DNA of 64,000 bases from Epichloe hybrida (Eukaryota > Ascomycota > Sordariomycetes > Hypocreales > Clavicipitaceae): contig JAFEKR010000029.1 of NCBI GenBank assembly GCA_019022495.1, forward strand, positions 744,001 to 808,000, given 5' to 3'. Each line of letters begins with the position of its first letter. Position 1 is the first letter of the stretch. Both the position numbers and the translations under genes were made by a program. Of the stretch, positions 1 to 9,831 are shown piece by piece. The notes beneath the pieces are model-generated. The model worked only from the letters and a program-made list of their open reading frames with translations, was not told where the DNA came from and searched no databases.

Positions 1-347
1 TTTCTGACTTGTTTGCCTTGCTTTCGTGACCCAGGCGAGGTCTCGGCCTCAACCATTTCATACTGCTCCTGTGATGATTTAAATGTAGGGCTTGCTGCCT
101 GGCTCCATCCCTAGACCAGATATAACTCGATGCGCCAGCACCACTGCCGCTGCCGAACATCATTCCCTACCCTCGCACCAACGCGTCGCACTCGATTTTT
201 ATTCCCTAGTCACAGCTACAGTCACAGCTACAGTCACAAAAGCTGCGCGCCAAGTCTGTCAACTTTGACACTCCCTATCCCTGAACAACGCTTTCCTTGC
301 ATCGTCCAAGGCCTGCTCTGCTTACGGTAACATTTCGCATCGTCAAT
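1..347. other. Upstream region of the Pmp3-type gene
   Basis: No supported gene. The stretch holds the presumed promoter and 5' leader of the small membrane-protein gene that starts at 348. A short direct repeat (CACAGCTACAGT type) lies near 210-237. Open frames here are short and have no recognisable protein character. Confidence 0.6.
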
Positions 348-751
348 ATGGGTGCTGCATCGGCCATTCTCATTGTCATCATCACCATATTCTGTGAGTT
401 TTTCTCCTCAAGGTCCTCAAACAACGCCTTGTTTGCTGACTTGAATAATAGTCCCTCCGCTGGGAGTATGGGCAGTCGCCGGATGTGGCGTCGGTAAATA
501 TTCGCTCCAACCCTACCCGCCGTCTACAATGTCGCTGACGAGGAATAGACTTGTTGATCAACATCTGCTTGACTATTCTGGGCTATATTCCAGGTCACAT
601 ACACGCCTTCTACCTCGAGTACATTTACTATGATCGCCGTGAAGAGGCGCATCATGGTCGCTTCCCCACAAGCCGCGCGCCCGGGGTCTATTCCGACAAT
701 GTGCAGACTGGTGGCCAGGGTTACGGCACCATTGTGCACCCGACTCACTGA
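348..751 (+). CDS. Pmp3/RCI2 (UPF0057) family plasma-membrane proteolipid
   Basis: Three exons, 348-393, 452-493 and 549-751, give a 96-residue protein. Introns have GTGAGT and GTAAAT donors and AG acceptors, and all splice phases agree. The N-terminal half is the family signature: a first hydrophobic helix, then FPPLGVWAVAGCG, then a second helix (LLINICLTILGYIPGHIHAFYLEY). The C-terminal tail of about 40 residues is polar, as in the longer fungal members. Family members such as yeast Pmp3 are small two-helix plasma-membrane proteins that affect membrane potential and salt or cation tolerance; that role here is inferred from the family. The start is the only ATG that opens directly into the first helix. 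Splicing is required, since each exon alone runs into a stop. Confidence 0.9.
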
Positions 752-2134
752 AGAATCATAGGTTGGTGAATGCCAAATCGTTTCGACGATGACGACATGG
801 TAGCAAGGTCTGACCGTGGCGGACGTTGTTTTGGGGAACGCGACATCTGAGCAACAAGACATGAAACTCGTCAAGCGTTGAACCCTAACATGCAATACCA
901 TAATACCATTATGCTTCCAACAGCCTCAACCCTCAATCTCAATCCGTAGCATAGGCGTACAACTGGGAAATGATATTCTTGTCTATATAAGTGTTATGAG
1001 AGTCCGCAAACCGCCTTCGCACACTTCAAGGGACGTGATGGGTGTGTCAGTGTCTTAGGCCAGTTGCCCAAGTACGAAAAACCACCAGCCAAAGGGAGCC
1101 AGCGCGAGTGAGATGAGAAACATCATCGTCGAAGATAGTGCTGCAACACCGAAGGGTGAGGCATCGAGGCCTCTTCGGCACACGACAATGTTTTGCCTCT
1201 TCTAGACTCGATGAGTGATGACCAGACCACTGTGCTCTGCGAAGCAGGTTGCCAGCCCATCATCGTGTGAACCAACTGGGCGGTGGGAGTCGCAAATCAT
1301 AAAGTAGTCAGCATTGGGTTGGGATGAATCGGGACGCAACATCTGGATCAGGCCGGCCACATCACGTCGAACCAGACTGACGGAGCGAGACGTGGTAACA
1401 TCTGTACAATCGTGGACAAGCCAACGGTTACCGAGCCAGAAAAAAAACCCAACGCTAGAGACCCCCGAAGAGTCCCTTCCCCATCATGTGCGAACTGGAT
1501 GGAAAATAAAGTCCCACGACTCACGAGTATGTTCCACGTCGACAAGTGGCATCCCTGGGTGGACGAGACGATGTGCGAACAACGCAGCAAGGGTCAACTG
1601 GTCCATTTTTCGATGCCTTCCTCGGATCATGGTGATGGCTGACTCTTTTGTTTGCTTACTAAGCATAGTCAGGTCTCAGGTCTTGGGCATGGTCAGGTGA
1701 GGTCTGGCGTGTCCCTCGGCTGACTGCCAAACGAAGTAGCGGGGAAGGAACGCAACAACCACTTCGGCGCTCTCATGAGTGGACAACATCGCACACTGAC
1801 GTGCAAATGGCCGGCGAAGAATCGGCGCATTACTCTCCCGGTCTCCTCAAGCACACGCACGCGATTACTCGTCAACTCTTTTTCTCTTTTTGCCTGGTTT
1901 CGGCACGGGAAAGTGGCAAAAGAACTCACTTTGGGCCGTGAAATCCGTCAACCCGTCGATGACCCCGGCCAGGAGCACTGTTTTGGACGATACGGCTCGG
2001 AGCCGATAGTGTGGCCTCCTTTTTTTTTTTTTTTTTTTTTTTTCAAATCACTCGGACAATTGATGCAGCGGTAGAGCGATACGGGAGAGCCTCCATTAGT
2101 GAACTTTGATCACTGACTTAACATATCGTTGCAG
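752..2134. other. Intergenic, no supported gene
   Basis: About 1.4 kb without a convincing coding region. The open frames present on both strands overlap one another and have arbitrary composition. A run of 24 T lies at 2020-2043. The end of the stretch (about 2111-2134) has a branch-like GACTTAAC and a GTTGCAG acceptor, so it probably contains the last intron of the next gene. Confidence 0.55.
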
Positions 2135-3423
2135 CGACCCGGAACAATTTGGATCATGTCCAACAGCCACTTGCGCCCTCGATCGACAACACCGTCGACT
2201 CGTCGTACAACGACAATACCCATTTTCCTTTCGCATCCAACCAGCGTTGCGCCCTCGACGCCGAGGGCAAGCCATCCCGGTCAGTCGACGTCCGCATTGC
2301 GCGCAGTGCTCCAAGTCGATACGTCGTGGGTGCCGGGTCCGAAGCCGGTGGGCCAAGGATCGGTACGGCCCGTGGCCTTGGATTTGCGAGAAACGCGTCT
2401 CAAGGTGGAATCGGCATGCTGAGCACGATGGTGAGGGCGTACAATCGCAAGACGTCCACTGTGGATGTTCATCAAGATGCACATTTGCCTCCCGTCGAGG
2501 CGTTCAGTTTCAAGAATTTCATGGTCAACATGGAAGCACAGGCTGGCGAAGATAGCATCAACTCAGACCTGGACAGGATAGCAGAGATATGTGCCAGATC
2601 ACGATATTCACTGAGCAACCAATATGAGGTTCATTGTGCCCCCCATGGGTCAGGAACATCTTTCCTCACATCTAGCCAGAGCCAGGAACCCCAGGGCCCG
2701 ACATTACAAGCCGTCCTCTCGGATGACGAGCAGGATGTACGAAGTACAACAAGACGGAGGAGGCAGGTGGGCAGGAGAAATAGTAGAGCAATGGGTACCC
2801 TGGAGACAATCATGTCCTCGAGCCGCTCATCAGACGAGGAAAGGTCGAAGAAGACGTCGGCATCCGAAGTTTCCGCTGAAATTCGCGGGCGAGGAGCAGT
2901 AAGAAAAACGTCGGGGCAATCGTCACCGACATCGTCTTCTCTCAGCGAACGGGAGGCGTCGACCTCGCAAGATGGCGACCACCGACCACCAACTCCTCCG
3001 AGACGACCATCAGCCTCGCTGGCTCTGATTGATAACTCCGGACAGGGCGGCACACTCCTGGATACCTCGACGACTCGGGTTTCTTCAGCGTTGGTGAGCG
3101 AGCCTGCATTGCCCCAGGCGTCTAGTAGTCGATTGGAAACTCGATCTGCTTCGGAAAACGAGGCAAGCAAGACGAAGAGGCTGGAAGACAAAGCTTTGCC
3201 GGTCCCTCGGGCAGATGTGTTGGACGTACAGCTTGCTAGAGGATCAATTACGTCTGCACGTCAAAGCACTTTGGGTACAACGATCCTGTCGACGGTATCC
3301 GGCTGGCTACCGTGGGTGTCTTCATCGGGCCAGCCAAAATACAATGGCCATGCCGAGGGCAGCCTGAGGGAGTTGCTGCAAAACACGGAAAACAAAGGCA
3401 AGAGCACGGGATGGACTATGTGA
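2135..3423 (+). CDS. Disordered Ser/Arg-rich protein of unknown function, 5' end unresolved
   Basis: An open frame of about 425 codons ends at TGA 3421-3423. It has no in-frame ATG at its left end; a plausible acceptor (CGTTGCAG, ending at 2134) suggests that the start codon lies on an upstream exon I could not place. The first 170 residues have mixed composition and look folded or conserved (for example FSFKNFMVNMEAQ near 2508-2540). The rest is low-complexity: acidic and Ser/Arg/Lys-rich with proline patches, as in disordered regulatory proteins. No catalytic motif, signal peptide or membrane helix is visible. I do not recognise the family. The long frame and absence of stops support coding; function is unknown. 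Confidence 0.6.
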
Positions 3424-4421
3424 CGAGCAACTGGGACGGGCACCTGGAAATGGTCGGTTGGCAGTTTTCATAAATCTGGCGGACAAATTTGCGACTCTGG
3501 ACGGAATTAGCGCGTGTTACTACGAGATCACGATTGAACAACTTGAACAAGATGTTGTCCTTGATGCAGACGCGAAGCTGATGGGCTACTTTGCACAACC
3601 GCAAGCAAGCAAGCAAGCAAGCGCACGGTTTCCAAGGCCGAGCTGCTCCGCATGTAGCATGGGCGGTGTTTAGTAAATAAGCGTCATTGCAAAAAACGAG
3701 CTCTTTGCTGAAAAAAAAGTTGAGCGTTGGATTTTTCAGAGCCCTGGAATGCGACAACTGCAGTTCATGGTCGAATGTTTTTGATGGGGAATGTTGGGCA
3801 CAGACTGACTGACCGGGTCGCGCAACCCCCGGGCGCCAGCATGATTGACGTGCCTTTGATGGAGAAGCGGCAAGCGGAGAACCGAACAAGCATGTCGGCG
3901 ATGGCATGTCGAAGCCCGCGTCTGTGCACCGTGGACCGGGGGATTGGTTCACGCGACTAGATCCTGTGGCAGCGAGACTGGCAATTCATGAGGAATCCAA
4001 ATTGCAACGTCATACTATGTCCAGTGCTATCAATCCAATTTCATACAAATAAATAAAAAGAGCAACCAGAGAGCGAGAGATGCGTACATGCGCTGAGACA
4101 TTAAAAAAAAGAAGAAGAAGAAGAAGAAGAAGAAAGCCAAGACTGGAATGCAAGTATCCACCCATCGCGCAGTCAGCCCAATCACTGCCAAGCCAAGGTC
4201 ACCGGGGTCTCCACTCCGCGTGCCTCATTTCCGATCCCTTCGAAACCCCGCCACCGTACCGTTCGTTGCCCTCCTGCTTTCACTTTCCGCCCGCGTCTCC
4301 TCCCTTTTCGTTTGACCCCTTTTGCTATCGCGTGAGCATCATTTTGGCCTCGCCCTTTTTTTTTTTTTTTTTCCTCCGCGGGGTCGCGAGTTTACGCCCG
4401 GGTCAGAAAGGTGAAGAGATT
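3424..4421. other. Intergenic with a GAA microsatellite and a poly-T run
   Basis: No supported gene. A (AAG)n tract occupies about 4102-4135 and a run of 17 T lies at 4356-4372. The 4080-4694 plus-strand frame spans these low-complexity tracts and runs antisense to the better-supported minus-strand peptide gene, so it is not called. Confidence 0.5.
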
Positions 4422-4610
4422 CTACCAGTATTTAGGCGCGAAGCTGTTGTCAAAGGCAGCCTTCTGATGCGTCGCGGGTGCCTCCTCGGCTTCCCTGGCG
4501 GCGACGCCGCGGCCGCCGACGCGAGGAGCAGAGAGCTGGTCCCTGATGGGGGCGGGGGCGGCCATGGCAGCTGTGGCCAGGCAGGCGATGATGACGGAGA
4601 CGGCGCGCAT
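4422..4610 (-). CDS. Small secreted peptide precursor (62 aa)
   Basis: The minus-strand frame starts at 4610 and stops at 4422-4424. The start context is ACAACAACATGCG, with A at -3, typical of fungal starts. Residues 1-18 form a classical signal peptide: MRAV, a hydrophobic core, then AMAAPAP with an Ala-x-Ala cleavage pattern. The mature part is about 42 residues, without cysteine, Ala/Arg/Glu-rich, and ends in aromatic residues (FAPKYW). There are single Arg sites but no clear dibasic Kex2 sites, so a repeated-peptide pheromone precursor is not supported. The family is not recognised. It could be a small secreted protein expressed on a host or surface, but that is inference. A short frame like this can also occur by chance; the signal peptide is the main support. 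Confidence 0.5.
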   Translation of the reverse strand: MRAVSVIIACLATAAMAAPAPIRDQLSAPRVGGRGVAAREAEEAPATHQKAAFDNSFAPKYW

Positions 4611-5549
4611 GTTGTTGTTGTGAGTGTGAGAGAGGCTGCGAGAATTCGGCGTGTTTTTTTTTTCCTTCGTGAGGTCAGTCCGTTTGACGAGTGACGGAAC
4701 AAAAAGGCAGGTCTGGCGGGTTTGTATGTGTGTGTGTGAAAAGCTGGGGGGGATGGATGGACGGAGCGAGAAACAGGGTCCGTGTGCTTTTATGGGAAAA
4801 ACAAGGTCTGCCTTGTTGATCCTACTTGTTTGGGGTGGAATGGGTGGTGATGCCGACGATCAGGGCCGGGGTGTTTTATAGCCCTTTTACAGTACGAATC
4901 ACAGCACGCGATTTGCACGCCGGCTGGCGCCTGGCTGGGGTGTTGCCGATGGAGCGCTCTCAGGCATGCCGGCTGGAGTGTGAGAGCCTGTGTGACGCAG
5001 GTACGGGAGAGGGCGAGGGGGGAAAGAGCCAGAACAGCCGGCCCGTGGAGTCTGATGCTATACTTGGAAGCAATGGTTCAGTTGAGGTGAGACAGCGCCA
5101 GCCTCCAGGACAAGCCACGCCTAATTCCCCCCCCCCTTAATACTACTATTTATCCTTTCTACTGAGCCTTTCTACTTACGTAGCCTCTCTACTTAGCCTC
5201 TCTACTTAGCCTCTCTACTTAGCCTCTCTACTTAGCCTCTCTACTTAGCCTTTCTACTTAGCCTTTTCGTGCCCCCCCCCCCAATGTCCCCCCTGAATTA
5301 TTTAACAGATCTACGGATTACTGTTGCGTGCTAGAATTGACAATTAGCCTGTCACCTTTGGATATGGCCTGTCAGTATTTCGTATTACCACAAGACCTCG
5401 GATGTGGCCAGCATGTGAGCTAGAACCCCCTATATTAATTAGATGATAAGCTCCGACCTGCAGCGACGGTGTAGTTGAATTTGACAACCTTCTCACTCAT
5501 TTTCGTCATACATCTCCTATCGTACCATTATCCCTACCGGACAACTAAA
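4611..5549. other. Intergenic with a 13-bp tandem array
   Basis: Up to about 5100 the sequence has normal GC content and no supported gene; it includes the presumed promoter of the secreted peptide gene. From 5100 onward it is AT-richer, contains C-runs (about 5126-5136 and 5272-5282) and the 13-bp tandem array listed separately, and ends in the leader of the broken secreted-protein gene at 5550. Confidence 0.5.
5153..5265. repeat. 13-bp tandem repeat (AGCCTCTCTACTT)
   Basis: Read directly: about eight copies of a 13-bp unit, AGCCTCTCTACTT, with the central copies identical and the outer copies carrying single changes (AGCCTTTCTACTT). The array is flanked by poly-C runs. It lies 285-400 bp upstream of the disrupted secreted-protein gene. 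Confidence 0.9.
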
Positions 5550-5932
5550 ATGAAGCTCTTCGTGGTCCTCATAGTGCCGGCCATGGCCACGGCCATGGCC
5601 CATGAGTCATAGTCATGCTAAAAAAAAGGCTATGATCATGAGACTGAACCGCATTATTCCCTCTTCACTGTGTTCTGCCGCGACACCGTCCTTGGCCACT
5701 GCAATGGAAGGACGTTCTATTCGGGTCTTATCTATTGCGTAAGATGACTGTGGCGAATATATATAGTTTCCCCGCCCTTTTCGTAGTCTTGATGCTAACT
5801 GCGCTCTACATACTGAAGAGGGTGTTCAAATTAGCATCCAAGAATGTACACGGATATAGAGACAAGAACAAGATTTGGAGGACCTTTTCGTGTCAAAGCC
5901 CTAACGAGTCCCCTTACTGCGTGAGGGAATAA
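5550..5932 (+). pseudogene. Broken small cysteine-containing secreted-protein gene
   Basis: ATG 5550 opens a 17-19 residue signal peptide (MKLFVVLIVPAMATAMA). The same frame then has TAG at 5610-5612 and TAA at 5619-5621, and stays open to 5738. An 80-bp intron follows (5739-5818), with GTAAGA donor, a TGCTAACTG branch site and AG acceptor; the second exon, 5819-5932, continues in phase to TAA. The post-signal part carries five cysteines in about 76 codons, plus one more codon for cysteine between the two stops. The kept frame, signal peptide, intron and splice phase argue that this was a real gene. Both stops are one C-to-T change away from glutamine codons, consistent with RIP-type mutation. 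The family is not recognised; the layout is that of fungal small secreted cysteine-rich proteins. The alternative is two sequence errors. Confidence 0.6.
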
Positions 5933-6871
5933 GCCTGGCAGGTGAGATGGGATGTCCCGCGCCACGAGACACCATGACAATCCAGATAGATGATGCAGCC
6001 CACAACAAGATGTTTCTCCTCGTCCGTCATCTCAAGCCCGCATGTCGCCAAGGCGCGTCGGGCCCCGAGACCCATGTGCTGCTGCTCACTCGTGGTCCCG
6101 CGATTGCGATTGCGAGCTACATGGCTCTCAGTATCAAAAAGTCCGTGGCTCCATCGCGCAATGGCGGCCTTGTCTCACATAGTCTCGCCCTCTCCCGCGG
6201 CCCAGACCGGGACGCAAATGCACTACCGCACATCTGCTAGCCTTGTTGATTGATATCCGCAGTGTCCCCCGTCCGTAAAGTCAATCCCAGGCGATGAAAA
6301 AGCCATCTTGTACAACGTCATGACGAAATGAGGCCGTCTCGCGATGCCGCTCTGCCATCTGGACTGCTCCCGACTTTTTTGTGTCACGGCAGTTTGTACT
6401 CCCTGTGTGCGCCCGTATGCTGTGACGCGAAATATGCATGTGGCTATTTTTACGTGCAAAATTTCACACCATGGATGAGGCCGGCTGGGTTGATTGGTCA
6501 AATAACGTCGTGCTTCTCGCCCTCGCCCTCGCCCTCGCCCTCGCCCTCGCCCTGCTCCCTTGCCTTGGACGGACCGAACTAGCAGGTCAGGTTAAATTAA
6601 CTAACAAGTGCTTAACGCGCAGCCATCTATCTGCCAGGGACGCACTATGCTTACACCATCCTCAGCCTGGCCTGTATACTCCGTACAGCAATGGTTTTCA
6701 TTTTTCCTGCATGTCCGTCTCTCTTCCTGCCACTCACAGTTTGTTCCGCCCGCCCCTCCTTGATATCTTTTCTCTCGTACAAGTTAAACCTTATGCCCCT
6801 CCTTTCAAAAAGAAAAAAAAAGAAAAAAAAAAAAGTGAATAAGCGAGTCCATCCTCCATCACTTCTCTGAC
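5933..6871. other. Intergenic with a hexamer repeat
   Basis: No supported gene. A CTCGCC hexamer repeat (about 6.5 copies) lies at 6515-6553, and an A-rich tract at about 6808-6836. The right end is the presumed 3' flank of CTK1. The overlapping plus-strand frames at 5947-6253 have no family character. Confidence 0.5.
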
Positions 6872-9831
6872 CTAACGCCTCTCATCAACATACACCCTCT
6901 TCGCTTCCAGCTCGCCATCATTGCCATCCTCCCCCGCGCGTTTCTTTTCCTGGTCGCGGGGCGTCTCCTTGGTCGCAGCTTTCCGGGCCTCCCGTTCCCG
7001 ACGCTCATTTTCCTTCCGCAATGCCTTGGACTCAAACTCGTGCCAGTCACCGTCGATTCCTGCAAGTCTGTGTGAGTTCGGTTAGCATCACACGTCAAAG
7101 CCGTCCATCGCCCACCGCCCACTTCTCGGGCATGCAGATATGTAGCCATCAGATATGTAGCCATCGACTTACTCTATTGCCTGTCTCGGTAATGGCTCCT
7201 CCTTGGTGAAGTAGGCGTGCTGTAGAACCCCGGCAGCTGTTGGCCGCTTGGCAGGGTCATATTGGAACATTGCAGACAGAAGCTCAAAGGCCGCTGGCGT
7301 CAACTTGTCGCTGTACTTTTCCGCCAGAGTACTCTTCCGCTTCACCGTCGGCCGCAGCAGCTCGAACCATGCCATGTCGGCCAGGCCGGGCCATTCCTGG
7401 CGGCTGGGCGTACCGAGAACATTGTAGATCTTATCAAGTTGGCTCAGCTCTGTTCCGTCACCTGGGAAGATGGCTGTCCGGTTGAATATCTCCACCATCA
7501 CGCAAGCAGCGCTCCATACATCCACGGCGGCCGTGTATTGGGTTTCTCCCAGTAGGAGCTCCGGAGATCGGTACCATATCGTAATCACACGGTTGGTGTA
7601 ATCCAGCTGGTGTCGCTTGGCGTAGAAGCGGGCCAGTCCGAAGTCGGCCAGTTTGAGGACTCCAGTGTTGCTCACCAGGATGTTTGCCGCCTTGATATCT
7701 CGATGCAGAACACCTCGGAGGTGGAGGTAATCTAACCCTTCAAACAACTGCCTCGCGAGATCTTTTCTTTGCGCAGGCTCGAGCTTAAACGTGGGATGGT
7801 TCAACAGGCCCGTCAGGTCGTGGGACAAGTATTCAAACACCATGAAGCAATCATTCTTCTCCACCATGACCTCCTGGAGGCTGACAATGTTGGTGTGACG
7901 CAAGGATTGGAGCAACTTGATTTCTCGAACTGCCGTCACGGGAAACCCGTCCCTCTCCCCCTCCATGCGTATCCGCTTGAGGGCGACCAGGCCCTTTGTG
8001 TAGACGTTCAGGCCTTTGAACACTTTGCCATACGTACCAGACCCAACCACCGACTCATTGCCTGGCTTCCTGTAAAACACTGACTCGGATGCTGTCAGGT
8101 CAGCATCTAGCATCGGCCGAGCCTTCGGTCGTTGCATCATCTTCTTGACCTTGCGCATTCGATTAGGGGCCATCTTGGAGCCACCGGGCGGCGGGTTCCG
8201 GAAGTCCATCCGCTGTCTTGCTGACGCTGGCTCCGTAGGTGCTGACCGGGGCGGCTCCCGGTCATTGTCGATATCCCTGACCGGTATGTCTTTCTTGGCG
8301 GGGGCATTGAACTTTTGCGAGATTTCGGGTTTGGGGGCTGTTGGCGTGGGCTTCGAAGACGCCTTGAAAGCGAAACTGAACTTGCCCGATATGCCGGTCG
8401 GGGACGATGCAGAACCTGAAGCACCGGGGTGGCATGGTCCAGATGGCACAGAGCCAGCGGGCTTGTCATTGACCCTAGGGTTTTCCGCCGAGGGCCCTCT
8501 TGGAGGCCTTGCGTCTCTGCCAGAATCCATCTCGTTCTGTTTGCGCACATCGTCTTCCCTTGCCGCTGTTGAGTCGCCTTGGTACCTGTTAGCCTCCAGC
8601 TCATCATGTGTGTATTGATTGTTTCGTGCCGATGATTCTGAATTGCCCGGGCCCCAAGGTCTAGTGTTGGGCCCTCTAAAACCACCACGGCTCTGATAAG
8701 AAGATCCTCGCTGGCTGTTTCCACGTGTGGTACCTCGGTAGTTGCCTGACGGGAAGGGGTTCATCGGTCCCGATGGGGCTCCATACGGAGGTGACCTCGG
8801 AGGATGGGGATGGGGATGGGGATGATGGTGGTCTGTGGGACCGCTGGGCGGACCGTGGTGAGCCGGTCCATTGTGATACGAAGGCGGGTGTTGTCTATAA
8901 TTATTATCAGCATACCGATGGCAAAACATTCAGATACGCAAGATTATGGTCAAGCTTACCGTTCGGGTGTGTGTTGTCCGTTCCGTCCTGGACGAGTATT
9001 GGGATAGGGGGAGGTGGATTGAGAATGTTCAAAGGAGCCCCCATGCGGAGGGGACTGCGAGTATCTCCTGGCAACGGTCCCGTAGTGCGATTTGTAGTTG
9101 TGCCCGCCGCGATACGTACTACGTGATTTCATTTCGTCATCCATGTCCGAACGAGACGAATGATGCGGCTCAACCACGTCTATTCCCCTCCTTGCATCTC
9201 GATAAGATCTCGGGGACCTTGGCCGATCTTGTCTCTGTGGTCGCGCGTCCAGGGGTTTCGGGCCAGGAGATGGAGCCCTAGCGGGTTGGGCAGAGCGCGA
9301 TGAGGTACGATGGCGACGAGGAGAAACTTTTAGGCGTTCTCCAGTTGGAGAGGGACTTCGCGATGTCTTTCGGTAGTCTCGGGGCCGTTCCCGTCCACTG
9401 CTTTTCGACAGCTGAGGTCGCGAGTCAGACGGGCGTCTTGATGGTGATAATGAGGCCGAGTCCCTTTGGCGTCTTGTGAGAGAATCTTTCGTTGGTGAGA
9501 GAGATCTGCGTGAGCGGGAATGGCGGCGTGTAGATGTCGACCGGTGTCTTCGGTGATGATGCCGGTGACGGCGATCCTGTGATGGCTCGCGGCGGCTGTG
9601 CTTCCTTGATTCGGTGCTTGGAGAATAGTCTCGGGAGGCCCTGGGAGAATCATGTGCTCTCTTTGATCTTTTTCTAACGGGCGAATCGGTCGAACGACTC
9701 CGTCCTCTGTGTCTTTTCGCGGACGAAGGTGAATGGTGGTGATATTGTTCACGGCTACGGCTTCGGCGAAGCTCATTGTCAAGATCCTGTTCGCGAGCTT
9801 TCTTAGCTCTATATCGGGGTATAAGGTCGTC
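6872..9831 (-). CDS. CTK1: CTD kinase catalytic subunit (Ctk1/CDK12-type), N-terminus displaced
   Basis: Exons on the minus strand: 9831-8960 (5' cut), 8894-7173 and 7067-6872, with matching phases. The first exon encodes an Arg/Ser-rich region; the second a proline-rich linker and a complete CDK domain: GSGTYGKV loop, ALKRI lysine, a PVTAVRE helix, HRDIKAANIL, DFGLARF, and a T-loop with TNRVITIWYRSPELLLG. The C-terminus (DWHEFESKALRKENERRERE) is typical of fungal Ctk1. The orthologue phosphorylates Ser2 of the RNA polymerase II C-terminal repeats with a cyclin partner (Ctk2) and Ctk3, in the nucleus. The frame upstream of 9831 is simply antisense UTP13. The true first 72 codons are at 23722-23939 on the plus strand; joined there, the protein would be about 1000 residues, a plausible full length. 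Confidence 0.92.

Noticed and set aside
4080..4694. 204-codon plus frame over the GAA repeat
   Set aside because: Composed of simple-sequence translation (poly-Arg, poly-Phe) and antisense to the secreted peptide; no family character.
9733..9831. In-frame N-terminal extension of UTP13 starting at 9733
   Set aside because: The extension is antisense to the RS region of CTK1 and has no Utp13 similarity; the genuine N-terminus is at 24 kb.
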